From the NCBI RefSeq assembly GCF_003143555.1, contig NZ_CP029347.1, positions 3,038,001 to 3,102,000 on the forward strand: a DNA stretch of 64,000 nucleotides. The letters are read 5' to 3'. Below are positions 53,903-62,863 of the stretch, piece by piece (within the stretch, counting starts at the first letter, position 1; each line of letters opens with the position of its first letter). This DNA is from Saliniradius amylolyticus. Its GTDB lineage: Bacteria; Pseudomonadota; Gammaproteobacteria; Enterobacterales; Alteromonadaceae. The position numbers and the translations under genes were made by a program. The notes below the pieces were generated by a model. The model was not told where the DNA came from. It ran no database searches and saw only the letters and a program-made list of their open reading frames with translations.

Positions 53903-54532
53903 ATGACGCAGATCACCGGCAACCTATTTATCCTTGCGGCACCCTCGGGGGCCGGAAAATCCAGTTTGATTCGCGCTTTGCTAACCAAGCATCACCACGG
54001 CGACTTGTGCCCATCGGTCAGTCACACCACTCGTGCCCCCCGGCCCGGCGAGGTAGACGGCGAACACTATCACTTTGTCAGCAAGGCCGAATTTGAAGCC
54101 ATGATCGAACGCGGAGACTTCTTCGAGTGGGCAAAGGTGTTTGATAATTATTATGGCACGTCCAAAGCCGCCATTGATCAGACGCTTGAGCAGGGCAAAG
54201 ATGTACTTTTAGATATCGACTGGCAGGGCGCCAGACAGGTAAAAGCTCAGCGACCGGATACTGCCACCATTTTTATTGCGCCGCCATCAGCTGAGGCATT
54301 GCGTGAGCGCCTTAAGAACCGACAGCAAGACTCTGATGAGGTCATCGAACAGCGCATGACCAAAGCCAAAGCCGAAATTTCCCACTACGACGAGTTCGAT
54401 TATATCGTCGTCAATGACGACTTCGACACCGCTTTAAAAGATATCGAACATATTGTCTTTGGTCAGCGGCTGCGCGGTCATCAACAGCGTCAGCGTCACC
54501 GCACCCTGTTTGAAGCCTTGTTAGGCGGCTGA
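53903..54532 (+). CDS. gmk: guanylate kinase
   Basis: Gmk phosphorylates GMP to GDP. ATG 53903 gives 209 residues; the upstream extension is not conserved. The P-loop is [10 protein letters not shown], with [21 protein letters not shown] (GMP binding) and [13 protein letters not shown] following. It is followed by rpoZ and spoT, the usual enterobacterial order. Confidence 0.97.
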   Translation: MTQITGNLFILAAPSGAGKSSLIRALLTKHHHGDLCPSVSHTTRAPRPGEVDGEHYHFVSKAEFEAMIERGDFFEWAKVFDNYYGTSKAAIDQTLEQGKDVLLDIDWQGARQVKAQRPDTATIFIAPPSAEALRERLKNRQQDSDEVIEQRMTKAKAEISHYDEFDYIVVNDDFDTALKDIEHIVFGQRLRGHQQRQRHRTLFEALLGG

Positions 54533-54618
54533 AAGATCCTCGCCAGATCTTCCCAAAGCCGGTAAAACTGATTAAACTATGTGCCCTTTTTTGATAACCA
54601 CGCCCATGGAGATTGTGT

Positions 54619-54894
54619 ATGGCTCGCGTAACCGTTGAAGATGCAGTAGATAAAGTTGGCAACCGTTTCGATTTGGTTCTGGTTGCGGCACGTCGTGCGC
54701 GACAGATCGCCATCGAAGGCAAAGACCCACTGGTAGAAACCGAAAATGACAAGCCCACAGTCATCGCCCTGCGCGAGCTGGAGCAAGAGCTGGTCACCGC
54801 CGAAACCATGGACGCCGAAGCGGCTCGTGAGAAAGAGCAACAGGAACAGGCTGAGTACCAGTCCATCGCCAATATCGTGTCCGATCAGGAATAA
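54619..54894 (+). CDS. rpoZ: RNA polymerase omega subunit
   Basis: A 91-residue omega subunit ([39 protein letters not shown]-like region [12 protein letters not shown]). ATG 54619 has GGAGA seven bases upstream; the TTG at 54613 is discarded. Omega helps assemble RNA polymerase and is part of one ppGpp site, which fits its place before spoT. Confidence 0.97.
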   Translation: MARVTVEDAVDKVGNRFDLVLVAARRARQIAIEGKDPLVETENDKPTVIALRELEQELVTAETMDAEAAREKEQQEQAEYQSIANIVSDQE

Positions 54895-54980
54895 ACACGG
54901 CGGCTGGCACGCCAGCCGTTGGCAACGCCCCCATTTCGCCTTATTCTAGGTGGTAAATACCATTAAGTTTTAAGCCGTTT

Positions 54981-57104
54981 GTGTATCTATTCGAAGGTCT
55001 GAAACAGAAAGTCAGCGCATTTCTTCCGCAGGACCAGGTCGCTGAGGTCCAACAGGCCTTTGTGGTGGCGCGGGATGCACACGACGGACAGATGCGCTCC
55101 AGTGGCGACCCATACATTACCCACCCTGTGGCCGTGGCCGGCATTCTGGCCGATATGCGGCTGGACCATGAAACCCTGATGGCAGCACTGCTGCACGATG
55201 TTATCGAAGACACCGAGCTGGATAAGCCGGATCTGGCCGATAAGTTCGGCGACACAGTAGCCGATTTGGTGGAAGGGGTCAGCAAACTGGATAAGATCCA
55301 GTTTCGCAGCAAGAAAGAAGCCCAGGCGGAAAACTTTCGCAAGATGGTCATGGCCATGACTCAGGACATTCGCGTGATCCTGATTAAGCTGGCCGACCGC
55401 ACCCACAATATGCGAACTCTGGGCGCATTGAGGCCCGATAAGCGTCGCCGTATCGCCCGCGAAACCCTTGAGATCTATGCCCCCATCGCCCACCGCCTGG
55501 GTATACATGACATTAAAAACGAGCTGGAAGATCTCGGCTTTCAGGCCATGTATCCGATGCGCTACCGGGCACTGAAGTCCGCCGTGCGGCAGGCCCGGGG
55601 CAATCGTAAGGAAGTGATCGAAAACACCCGCCAGGAAATCGAGAACCGCCTGCAGGATAACGGCATTGTGGCGGAAGTCCTGGGCCGGGAGAAACACCTC
55701 TATTCCATCTACCGCAAGATGCGCAATAAAGAGCTGATGTTCAACGAAGTGATGGACATCTATGCCTTTCGCCTGATCGTTAAAGATGTGGACGCCTGTT
55801 ACCGGGCCCTGGGGGCCATGCACGGCCTGTATAAGCCTATCGAGGGCCGCTTCAAAGACTATGTGGCGATCCCGCGTACCAATGGTTACCAGTCCCTGCA
55901 TACCTCACTGGTAGGCATGCACGGTATCCCGGTGGAGATCCAGATCCGCACCGACGAAATGGACCAGATGGCCGATAAAGGCGTAGCCGCTCACTGGTTG
56001 TATAAACAACCGGACGACAGTAAGGGCAACACAGCCCAGGTCCGGGCCAGAAAATGGATGCAGTCACTGCTGGAGCTGCAACAAAGCGCCAGCACCTCGG
56101 TGGAGTTTATTGAAAACGTCAAAACCGACCTGTTCCCGGACGAAATCTACGTTTTTACCCCCGATGGACGTATTATTGAGCTGCCGATGGGGGCAACACC
56201 GGTGGATTTTGCCTATGCGGTACATTCCGATGTGGGCAACGCCTGCGTGGGGGTTCGGGTAGACCGACGCACTTACTCGCTCAACAAGCCGCTGGAAAAC
56301 GGCCAGTCGGTAGAAATCATTACCTCTCCGCGAGCCAAACCTAACGCCAGCTGGCTCAACTTTGTTGTCAGCGCCAAGGCCCGTTCCTATATTCGCCAAT
56401 ACCTGAAAAAACAGCGCTCTCAGGAAGCCATTAACATGGGCAACCGCCTGCTGCGTCATGCTCTGGGTCACGTTAAACTCGATGAAATTCCTCAGGCCGA
56501 CATTGACCGCGTAGTGGCGGAAACTAAGCACGACGACTTCTCAGAATTACTGGCCGATATTGGCCTTGGCAATGAATTGAGTGCCATTGTCGCGCGTCGT
56601 CTGCTCGGCGACACCGAGTCCAAAGCCACCGAAGCATCCCGTAAGCAAGTAGCTATCAAGGGTACCGAAGGCTTGTTGGTTGGCTACGGCCGCTGCTGTC
56701 ACCCCATTCCTGGCGACGAGATCATCGCGGTTCTCAGCCCGGGTAAGGGCATGACCATTCACCAGGGCGGTTGTCGTAATATTCGCAAGCTCAGCAGAGA
56801 AGAACCACACCGCGTCCTGCCCATGCACTGGCAGGACGAAGTGCAGGGTGAATTTAAGGCCTCACTGCGTATCGAACTGATGAACCGTCAGGGCACCCTG
56901 GCGAAACTCACCAGCACCATTGCTGCCAGCGAATCCGACATCGTCGGCTTACAAACCGAAGAAAAAGAAGGCAGCCTTTATTTTATCGACCTGGAATTGA
57001 CCACTACTGACCGCATCCATCTGGCCAACATCATGCGACGCATTCGCGCCATGCCAGAGGTGCACAAGGTCTCTCGTCACAGTCAATCCAAACAACATGT
57101 GTAA
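54981..57104 (+). CDS. spoT: bifunctional (p)ppGpp synthetase/hydrolase SpoT
   Basis: A 707-residue stringent-response enzyme with GTG start (MYLFEGLKQK, matching E. coli MYLFESLNQ). The HD hydrolase domain has HDVIEDTELD; the synthetase domain has GREKHLYSIYRKM and NGYQSLHTSLVG, then TGS (VFTPDGRIIELPMGATPVDFAY), a helical region, a zinc-finger-like CRN part (GRCCHPIPGDEI) and a C-terminal ACT domain. It should both make and degrade (p)ppGpp. Confidence 0.96.
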   Translation: MYLFEGLKQKVSAFLPQDQVAEVQQAFVVARDAHDGQMRSSGDPYITHPVAVAGILADMRLDHETLMAALLHDVIEDTELDKPDLADKFGDTVADLVEGVSKLDKIQFRSKKEAQAENFRKMVMAMTQDIRVILIKLADRTHNMRTLGALRPDKRRRIARETLEIYAPIAHRLGIHDIKNELEDLGFQAMYPMRYRALKSAVRQARGNRKEVIENTRQEIENRLQDNGIVAEVLGREKHLYSIYRKMRNKELMFNEVMDIYAFRLIVKDVDACYRALGAMHGLYKPIEGRFKDYVAIPRTNGYQSLHTSLVGMHGIPVEIQIRTDEMDQMADKGVAAHWLYKQPDDSKGNTAQVRARKWMQSLLELQQSASTSVEFIENVKTDLFPDEIYVFTPDGRIIELPMGATPVDFAYAVHSDVGNACVGVRVDRRTYSLNKPLENGQSVEIITSPRAKPNASWLNFVVSAKARSYIRQYLKKQRSQEAINMGNRLLRHALGHVKLDEIPQADIDRVVAETKHDDFSELLADIGLGNELSAIVARRLLGDTESKATEASRKQVAIKGTEGLLVGYGRCCHPIPGDEIIAVLSPGKGMTIHQGGCRNIRKLSREEPHRVLPMHWQDEVQGEFKASLRIELMNRQGTLAKLTSTIAASESDIVGLQTEEKEGSLYFIDLELTTTDRIHLANIMRRIRAMPEVHKVSRHSQSKQHV

Positions 57105-57117
57105 GGAATAAGCTCTT

Positions 57118-57504
57118 ATGTCTAAGTCTGTTATCCATACTGACAAGGCACCTGCCGCTATTGGTCCCTATAGCCAGGCGGTGAAGGCCGGCACCACGGT
57201 TTATCTGTCCGGTCAGATCCCTCTGGTCCCCGAGACCATGGAAATGGTTTCCGAGGATTTCACCGAACAGGCCCAACAGGTGTTTCGTAATGTCCAGGCC
57301 GTTTGTGAAGCGGCAGGCGGCACGACGGACGACCTTACCAAGGTCAACATCTATATGACCGATCTGGGCAATTTCGCCACCGTTAACGACATTATGGTCC
57401 AGTATTTTAAACAGCCTTTCCCAGCCCGGGCGGCTATTGGCGTTAAGGAATTGCCCAAAGGCGCCCAAATTGAAATCGACGGTATGATGGAGTTGCCGGA
57501 ATAA
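57118..57504 (+). CDS. ridA: RidA family enamine/imine deaminase
   Basis: A 128-residue RidA/YjgF protein ([41 protein letters not shown]) with the conserved Arg in FPARAAIGV. It hydrolyses reactive 2-aminoacrylate-type intermediates. It lies 13 bases after spoT, as in E. coli relatives. Confidence 0.95.
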   Translation: MSKSVIHTDKAPAAIGPYSQAVKAGTTVYLSGQIPLVPETMEMVSEDFTEQAQQVFRNVQAVCEAAGGTTDDLTKVNIYMTDLGNFATVNDIMVQYFKQPFPARAAIGVKELPKGAQIEIDGMMELPE

Positions 57505-57508
57505 CGCT

Positions 57509-58189
57509 ATGACCCCACAGCGTTACCAGCGCATGCGTGAGATGCTGGCTAAGCGACAGCCAGATCTCACCATCTGCCTGGAAGAGGTGCATAAAACCCA
57601 TAACCTATCGGCCATGATCCGCAATTGTGATGCTGTCGGCGTGCACTACGCTCACGTAGTCTGGCCCCGCAATGAACGCATACGTCGGGGTACCTCGGTG
57701 GGAGCGCAAAACTGGGTAAGAGTGCAAGGCCATGAGCGGATAGACGATGCCGTCAATGCCATGCGCGCTCAGGATATGCAGGTTCTGGTAACCCATCTGT
57801 CCGACGAGGCCTGCGATTTTCGCGAAATCGACTACACCCGCCCCACCGGCATTATCTTTGGGCAGGAAAAATACGGCGCGACCGAACAGGCCATCGCCCT
57901 GGCCGACCAGGAAATCGTGATTCCGATGCTGGGCATGGTGCAATCACTGAATGTCTCGGTAGCCTCTGCTCTCATCCTCTACGAAGCGCAACGTCAGCGG
58001 GAGAAGGCCGGTCTCTATGATCATCCCCGCCTGGATGAAACCGAATGCCAGCGGATCTTATTTGAAGGCGGTCACCCTCAGCTTACCGAACGCTGCCGCC
58101 AGAAAGGTCTGCCTTATCCGGCCATCAACGAACAAGGCGATGTGGAAGCCGACACCCAGTGGTGGCAAAGGATGCAATCCCCCGGGTGA
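57509..58189 (+). CDS. trmH: tRNA (guanosine-18-2'-O)-methyltransferase
   Basis: A 226-residue SPOUT-class enzyme that methylates G18 in the tRNA D-loop. Motifs include NLSAMIRNCDAVG, the knot segments IIFGQEKYGAT, and IPMLGMVQSLNVSVASALILYE. It starts 4 bases after ridA. Confidence 0.95.
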   Translation: MTPQRYQRMREMLAKRQPDLTICLEEVHKTHNLSAMIRNCDAVGVHYAHVVWPRNERIRRGTSVGAQNWVRVQGHERIDDAVNAMRAQDMQVLVTHLSDEACDFREIDYTRPTGIIFGQEKYGATEQAIALADQEIVIPMLGMVQSLNVSVASALILYEAQRQREKAGLYDHPRLDETECQRILFEGGHPQLTERCRQKGLPYPAINEQGDVEADTQWWQRMQSPG

Positions 58190-58247
58190 TGAAATAACTG
58201 AGGCAGCGTCCCGGTCTGAAGCAGGCACTCATAACTAAGGAACCACC

Positions 58248-58889
58248 ATGCGTTTAATCATATCAGTACTCTTTTGTGCCACCCTGGCGTTCAGCTCTCA
58301 TAGTTTTTCCTTTGACCGGAGTCAGGTTGCTGTAGCCCCGGAGCACGTTTCGCCGCTGCTTAACGGCCAGACCGTCCCCGATGCCAACCTCACAACCCTG
58401 ACCGGAGCGGAAGTCAGCCTGCGCGACGTTGTGCAACAAAAACCTACGGTAATACTTTTTTATCGCGGTGGATGGTGCCCTTACTGTAATGCCCAACTGG
58501 CCGAGTTTGCCAAGGTGGAACAGCAAATCGCCGATCTGGGTTATCAAATCCTGGCCGTATCGCCAGAAACGCCCGAGCGGCTCAGACAGCAGTCCTTTGA
58601 CACCGGGTACGGTGCCACCCTGCTGTCCGATCACGACCTGGATGTGATCCGCGCCTTCGGACTGGCGTTCTTCCTGGACGATAAAACTGCCCAGCGCTAT
58701 CGCGAGGCTAAGGGCAATGTATTTGCCACACTTCCGAGCGATAACCGCATCGTATTACCGGTCCCTGCGGCCTATATCATCGATACACAGGGTCTTATCC
58801 GATTCCAGTACGTCAATCCCAACTACAAAGTGCGGGTTTCACCGCAATTGATGTATCATGCGGCCAAAGAGGCACTCGAGCAAGACTAA
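58248..58889 (+). CDS. exported AhpC/TSA-type peroxiredoxin-like protein
   Basis: A 213-residue thioredoxin-fold protein with signal peptide (MRLIISVLFCATLAFSSHSFS). The redox site is FYRGGWCPYCNAQL, followed by a VSPETPERLRQQS region typical of peroxiredoxin-like family 2. It should reduce peroxides or disulfides in the periplasm. It lies 3 bases before recG. Confidence 0.85.
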   Translation: MRLIISVLFCATLAFSSHSFSFDRSQVAVAPEHVSPLLNGQTVPDANLTTLTGAEVSLRDVVQQKPTVILFYRGGWCPYCNAQLAEFAKVEQQIADLGYQILAVSPETPERLRQQSFDTGYGATLLSDHDLDVIRAFGLAFFLDDKTAQRYREAKGNVFATLPSDNRIVLPVPAAYIIDTQGLIRFQYVNPNYKVRVSPQLMYHAAKEALEQD

Positions 58890-58892
58890 GGA

Positions 58893-60971
58893 ATGCAGCA
58901 AGCACTGGCGCAAACCCCGGTAACCGCGTTAAAAGGCGTGGGCAGTAAGGTAGCAGAAAAGCTGGCCAAGCTGGGGCTAGCGACGGTGCAGGATGTGCTG
59001 TTCCACCTGCCGCTGCGCTACGAAGACCGAACCCGTATCTACCCGGTATCTGACTTGCTGCCCGGCATTCATGCCAGTGTGGAAGCCGAGGTCATGCAGG
59101 CCGACATTCAGTTTGGCCGCCGCCGGATGTTGGTAGTACGGGTCTCCGACGGCAGTGGCACCCTAACCTTACGCTTCTTCCATTTTGGCGCAGCGCAAAA
59201 AAACAGTTTTGTGCCCGGCGCACGTCTGCGCTGCTTCGGCGAAGTGCGCCGGGGACGGCACGGGCTGGAAATGGCCCACCCGGAATACCGGATGCTGACG
59301 GACAACGACACTGCCGCACTGGATGACAGCTATACCCCCGTTTATCCCACCACAGAGGGCCTGAAACAAATCAGCCTTCGCAACCTAAGCGAGCAGGCGC
59401 TGAAGATGCTGGATAAGGGGGCCTTAGCGGAGCTACTTCCTGACGGCTTTTATGATCAACAGATGACTCTGGCCCAGGCACTGCATCTGGTGCACCGGCC
59501 CGGGGCCGATGTCAGCCTGGAACAATTGGAAAATGGCCTACACCCGGCGCAAAAGCGCTTGATTCTGGAAGAGTTGCTGGCCCATCATCTGAGCGTGTTA
59601 AAGCTGCGTCAGACCACGGGACAGTTCGATGCCTATTCGCTGACTGAGTCTCCCAGTCTCCTGAGTGAACTCCTCACTCGCTTGCCGTTTTCCCCGACTG
59701 GCGCACAGCAGCGGGTGTATCAGGAGATCCAGGCCGACTTTGCCAAGCCTCATCCCATGATGCGATTGGTGCAGGGTGATGTCGGCTCCGGTAAAACCCT
59801 GGTAGCGGCCATGGCAGCGCTCAGCGCCATTGGCAATGGTTATCAGGTGGCCATGATGGCCCCCACGGAGCTGTTGGCCGAACAACACGCCAATAACTTC
59901 GCCCAGTGGCTGACGCCCCTGGGGATCACCGTGGGCTGGCTGGGCGGTAAGCTTAAAGGCAAAGCCAGGCAGAAACTCCTCGAACAACTCGCCGGTGGCG
60001 AGTGTCAGTTTGTTGTTGGCACCCATGCCTTGTTTCAGGATGACGTGGCCTTTAGCAAGCTGGCGCTGGTGATCATCGACGAGCAGCACCGCTTTGGAGT
60101 CCACCAGCGTCTGGCGCTAAGAGAAAAGGGCCAGAACAGCCAATCCGCGCCTCATCAGCTGATTATGACCGCCACACCCATTCCCCGAACTCTGGCAATG
60201 ACCGCCTATGCGGATCTCGACATCTCGATCATTGACGAGTTGCCTCCAGGGCGTACACCGGTGAAGACCGTCGCCATACCCGATACCCGCCGCGAAGAAG
60301 TGATCGAGCGGGTTCGCCAGGCCTGCCAGAATGAGCGGCGACAGGTGTATTGGGTTTGTACCCTGATTGAAGAGTCCGATGTGCTTCAGTGTCAGGCCGC
60401 CGAGGACACCGCCGAGATCCTAAAACAGGCGTTGCCAGAGTTGTCGGTAGGATTAGTTCATGGCCGCCTGAAAGCCGCTGAAAAACAACAGATTATGCAG
60501 GCCTTTAAGGATAATGAGCTGGATTTATTGGTGGCCACGACGGTCATAGAAGTTGGGGTGGATGTGCCCAATGCCAGCTTGATGGTGATTGAAAATCCGG
60601 AGCGTCTGGGGCTGGCTCAGCTGCATCAGTTACGAGGCCGGGTGGGGCGAGGCGCTGTAGAGAGCCACTGCGTGTTGATGTATCAGGCGCCGCTGTCCAA
60701 GACCGCCAGTATGCGGCTGGGCGTGCTGCGCCAAAGCAACGATGGTTTTTACATCGCCCAGCAGGACTTGGAAATCCGCGGCCCGGGAGAGCTCCTGGGA
60801 ACGCGCCAAACCGGGCTGGCCAATTTGAAGATCGCCGACTTGGTACGCGACGCCCATTTGATTCCCCAGGTGCAAGAGTTGGCACAACGGCTATGGCAAT
60901 CCCACCCGGCCCATGCCCAGGCCATGATCAACCGCTGGCTGCCCTATCGCGAAAACTACGGACACGCCTGA
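58893..60971 (+). CDS. recG: ATP-dependent DNA helicase RecG
   Basis: A 692-residue branch-migration helicase that reverses stalled forks. An N-terminal wedge (OB) domain is followed by helicase motifs: GDVGSGKTLVAAMA (I), PTELLAEQHA (Ia), IIDEQHRFGV (II), MTATPIPRTLAM (III), and ATTVIEVGVDVPNA / QLRGRVGRG (V, VI). The stop codon overlaps the rsmJ start as TGATG. Confidence 0.97.
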   Translation: MQQALAQTPVTALKGVGSKVAEKLAKLGLATVQDVLFHLPLRYEDRTRIYPVSDLLPGIHASVEAEVMQADIQFGRRRMLVVRVSDGSGTLTLRFFHFGAAQKNSFVPGARLRCFGEVRRGRHGLEMAHPEYRMLTDNDTAALDDSYTPVYPTTEGLKQISLRNLSEQALKMLDKGALAELLPDGFYDQQMTLAQALHLVHRPGADVSLEQLENGLHPAQKRLILEELLAHHLSVLKLRQTTGQFDAYSLTESPSLLSELLTRLPFSPTGAQQRVYQEIQADFAKPHPMMRLVQGDVGSGKTLVAAMAALSAIGNGYQVAMMAPTELLAEQHANNFAQWLTPLGITVGWLGGKLKGKARQKLLEQLAGGECQFVVGTHALFQDDVAFSKLALVIIDEQHRFGVHQRLALREKGQNSQSAPHQLIMTATPIPRTLAMTAYADLDISIIDELPPGRTPVKTVAIPDTRREEVIERVRQACQNERRQVYWVCTLIEESDVLQCQAAEDTAEILKQALPELSVGLVHGRLKAAEKQQIMQAFKDNELDLLVATTVIEVGVDVPNASLMVIENPERLGLAQLHQLRGRVGRGAVESHCVLMYQAPLSKTASMRLGVLRQSNDGFYIAQQDLEIRGPGELLGTRQTGLANLKIADLVRDAHLIPQVQELAQRLWQSHPAHAQAMINRWLPYRENYGHA

Positions 60972-61732
60972 TGACCATACCATTGTGTTATCTGGACCCC
61001 GCGCTCACTCAACAGGCGACACAGCTCGCCGAGCGATGGAGTCTTCCTGTTAATAAGAATGCAGATTCTGGTTTGGTACTGTGGCTGGATGCGCAAGGTC
61101 TGGCGTTGAAAACACTGGATGACGCTAAAATGGGCGCTGTACGGGTGAACTTTGCCAGCGAACAGATGCAATGGCGACGCCAGCATGGCGGTGGCAAAAA
61201 AGAGAGCCTGGCCCGGGCAGTAGGTCTGAAGGGCAACGCCCGGCCCAGCGTACTGGATGCCACCGCAGGCCTTGGCCGGGATGGTTTTCTACTGGCTTCC
61301 TTAGGCTGCACCGTCACCATGCTGGAACGCACCCCTGAGGTGGCGGCCTTATTGGATGATGGCCTGAAGCGCGCCTGCGAACAACCCGAATTAGCCACCT
61401 GGCTGCCAGGACGACTGACATTAATTCCAACGAGTGCGTTCGAGATTTTCCAAAAGACGAAACGGGCCTTCGACGTTGTCTATCTGGACCCCATGTTTCC
61501 CCATCGCAAGAAGTCGGCGCTGGTGAAAAAAGAAATGCGCCTGTTCCAACAACTGTTAGGTCCGGACGAGGACGCCGATGCCTTGCTCCATCCCGCCTTG
61601 CAGCTGGCCAGCCAACGAGTCGTGGTCAAGCGGCCCACCGGGGCGCCTTATCTGGCCGGTGAGAAGCCGGATGTGGAAATGAAGGGTAAGGCCAATCGGT
61701 TTGATATTTATCTTATTGCCAATCGTAATTGA
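60971..61732 (+). CDS. rsmJ: 16S rRNA (guanine-1516-N2)-methyltransferase
   Basis: A 253-residue methyltransferase (YhiQ) starting at ATG 60971. It has [19 protein letters not shown] (motif I), the [14 protein letters not shown] segment and [19 protein letters not shown], the family signature. The upstream frame lies inside recG and is rejected. Confidence 0.95.
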   Translation: MTIPLCYLDPALTQQATQLAERWSLPVNKNADSGLVLWLDAQGLALKTLDDAKMGAVRVNFASEQMQWRRQHGGGKKESLARAVGLKGNARPSVLDATAGLGRDGFLLASLGCTVTMLERTPEVAALLDDGLKRACEQPELATWLPGRLTLIPTSAFEIFQKTKRAFDVVYLDPMFPHRKKSALVKKEMRLFQQLLGPDEDADALLHPALQLASQRVVVKRPTGAPYLAGEKPDVEMKGKANRFDIYLIANRN

Positions 61733-61802
61733 CCCAGATAGCCACTATCCTAGTAGACAGAGATGTTATCTTAACGTTGATACAACGGACCAAGGAGTAA
61801 AC

Positions 61803-62282
61803 ATGATTAAACAAGGTGATAAGATTCCCGCCGCCGAGCTGACCGTGCGTCGTAATGATGACAATCAGACGCTAAAAACAGAACAGCTGTTCTCCAATAA
61901 GAAAGTGGTGCTTTTTGCGGTGCCAGGTGCCTTTACACCCACCTGCTCCAACACCCACTTACCCGGCTATGTGGTCAAAGCCGATGACATTAAGGCTAAA
62001 GGTGTGGATGACATTATTTGCGTCTCCACCAACGACATCTTTGTCTTGAATGCCTGGGGCGAGCAGCAAAACGCCGACGCTATTACCATGGCCGCCGATG
62101 GTGATGCCAGCTTTACCAAAGCACTGGGTCTGGATATGGACACCGGTTCTTTTGGTGGCGTGCGCTCACAGCGCTATTCCATGCTGGTGGAGAACGGTGA
62201 GGTGAAACACCTGAACGTGGAGGCACCGGGCAAATTTGAGGTCAGTGATGCCGACACCATGCTTAAATTACTCAGTGAGTAG
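61803..62282 (+). CDS. Prx5-type peroxiredoxin
   Basis: A 159-residue cytoplasmic peroxiredoxin: MIKQGDKIPAAEL, the peroxidatic Cys in FAVPGAFTPTCSNTHLPGY, and GGVRSQRYSMLVENG. It reduces peroxides with glutathione/glutaredoxin or thioredoxin. It stands alone between rsmJ and a strong terminator. Confidence 0.92.
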   Translation: MIKQGDKIPAAELTVRRNDDNQTLKTEQLFSNKKVVLFAVPGAFTPTCSNTHLPGYVVKADDIKAKGVDDIICVSTNDIFVLNAWGEQQNADAITMAADGDASFTKALGLDMDTGSFGGVRSQRYSMLVENGEVKHLNVEAPGKFEVSDADTMLKLLSE

Positions 62283-62293
62283 TGGATAGACAC

Positions 62294-62323
62294 AAAAAAA
62301 GGCGCTGATTTAGCGCCTTTTTT
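62294..62323. terminator. bidirectional terminator
   Basis: AAAAAAAGGCGCT-GATTT-AGCGCCTTTTTT is a strong hairpin with A and T tails on both sides, between the convergent peroxiredoxin and DUF3718 genes. Confidence 0.92.
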
Positions 62324-62342
62324 CATATCGCTTCGATGAAAC

Positions 62343-62744
62343 TTAGTCTGTATTCAGACGGTCGATCAGCGCTACACCGATGGGCGTTTTCAGGTGACCG
62401 TTTTGGTCTGCCCACTGCTCGATAGTCAGGCCATCGGCTTCTTTTTGTTGCAAATCACTGCGCGACATTGCCTTAATAATGTACTCGCCCACATCGTGAG
62501 AGGCGTTGGTCATGGCATAACGCAACAGGCTCATGTCTGAGCATTTGATGCCAGTGTAATAGTCACCCATTCGCAGGCTGTACTCGCGACGGATGTTACG
62601 CATCTTCTTACGAAGCTCGGATTTGTCGTTATTCTTAACGATCAGACAAATGTTCTGCAGGTCGTCCTCAATAGCAGCTGAAGCTGGCATAGCAACGGAA
62701 GCAGCCAACAGTGCCGCAGCCGCAAATCCTAATTTTTTACCCAT
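62343..62744 (-). CDS. secreted DUF3718 family protein
   Basis: A 133-residue exported protein from ATG 62744 (AAGGG upstream; signal peptide MGKKLGFAAAALLAASVAMPASA). The body IEDDLQNICLIVKNNDKSELRKKMRNI fits DUF3718, a family of small Alteromonadales proteins with no known function. Two Cys residues (NIC, IKC) may form a disulfide. Confidence 0.75.
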   Translation of the reverse strand: MGKKLGFAAAALLAASVAMPASAAIEDDLQNICLIVKNNDKSELRKKMRNIRREYSLRMGDYYTGIKCSDMSLLRYAMTNASHDVGEYIIKAMSRSDLQQKEADGLTIEQWADQNGHLKTPIGVALIDRLNTD

Positions 62745-62863
62745 GATAGTGACCCTTATTCGGTGAATTCGGGCGTTATAATAGTTCATACTCAACAGAT
62801 GGCAAGTCCGATGTGATCGTTATTTGATATAATGCCCGTTTTTAACGCCGCCATGAGGCTGAT

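Noticed and set aside
54987-55901. Long minus-strand frame of about 300 codons opposite spoT
   Set aside because: It is a shadow of the high-GC spoT codons with no motif or ribosome site.
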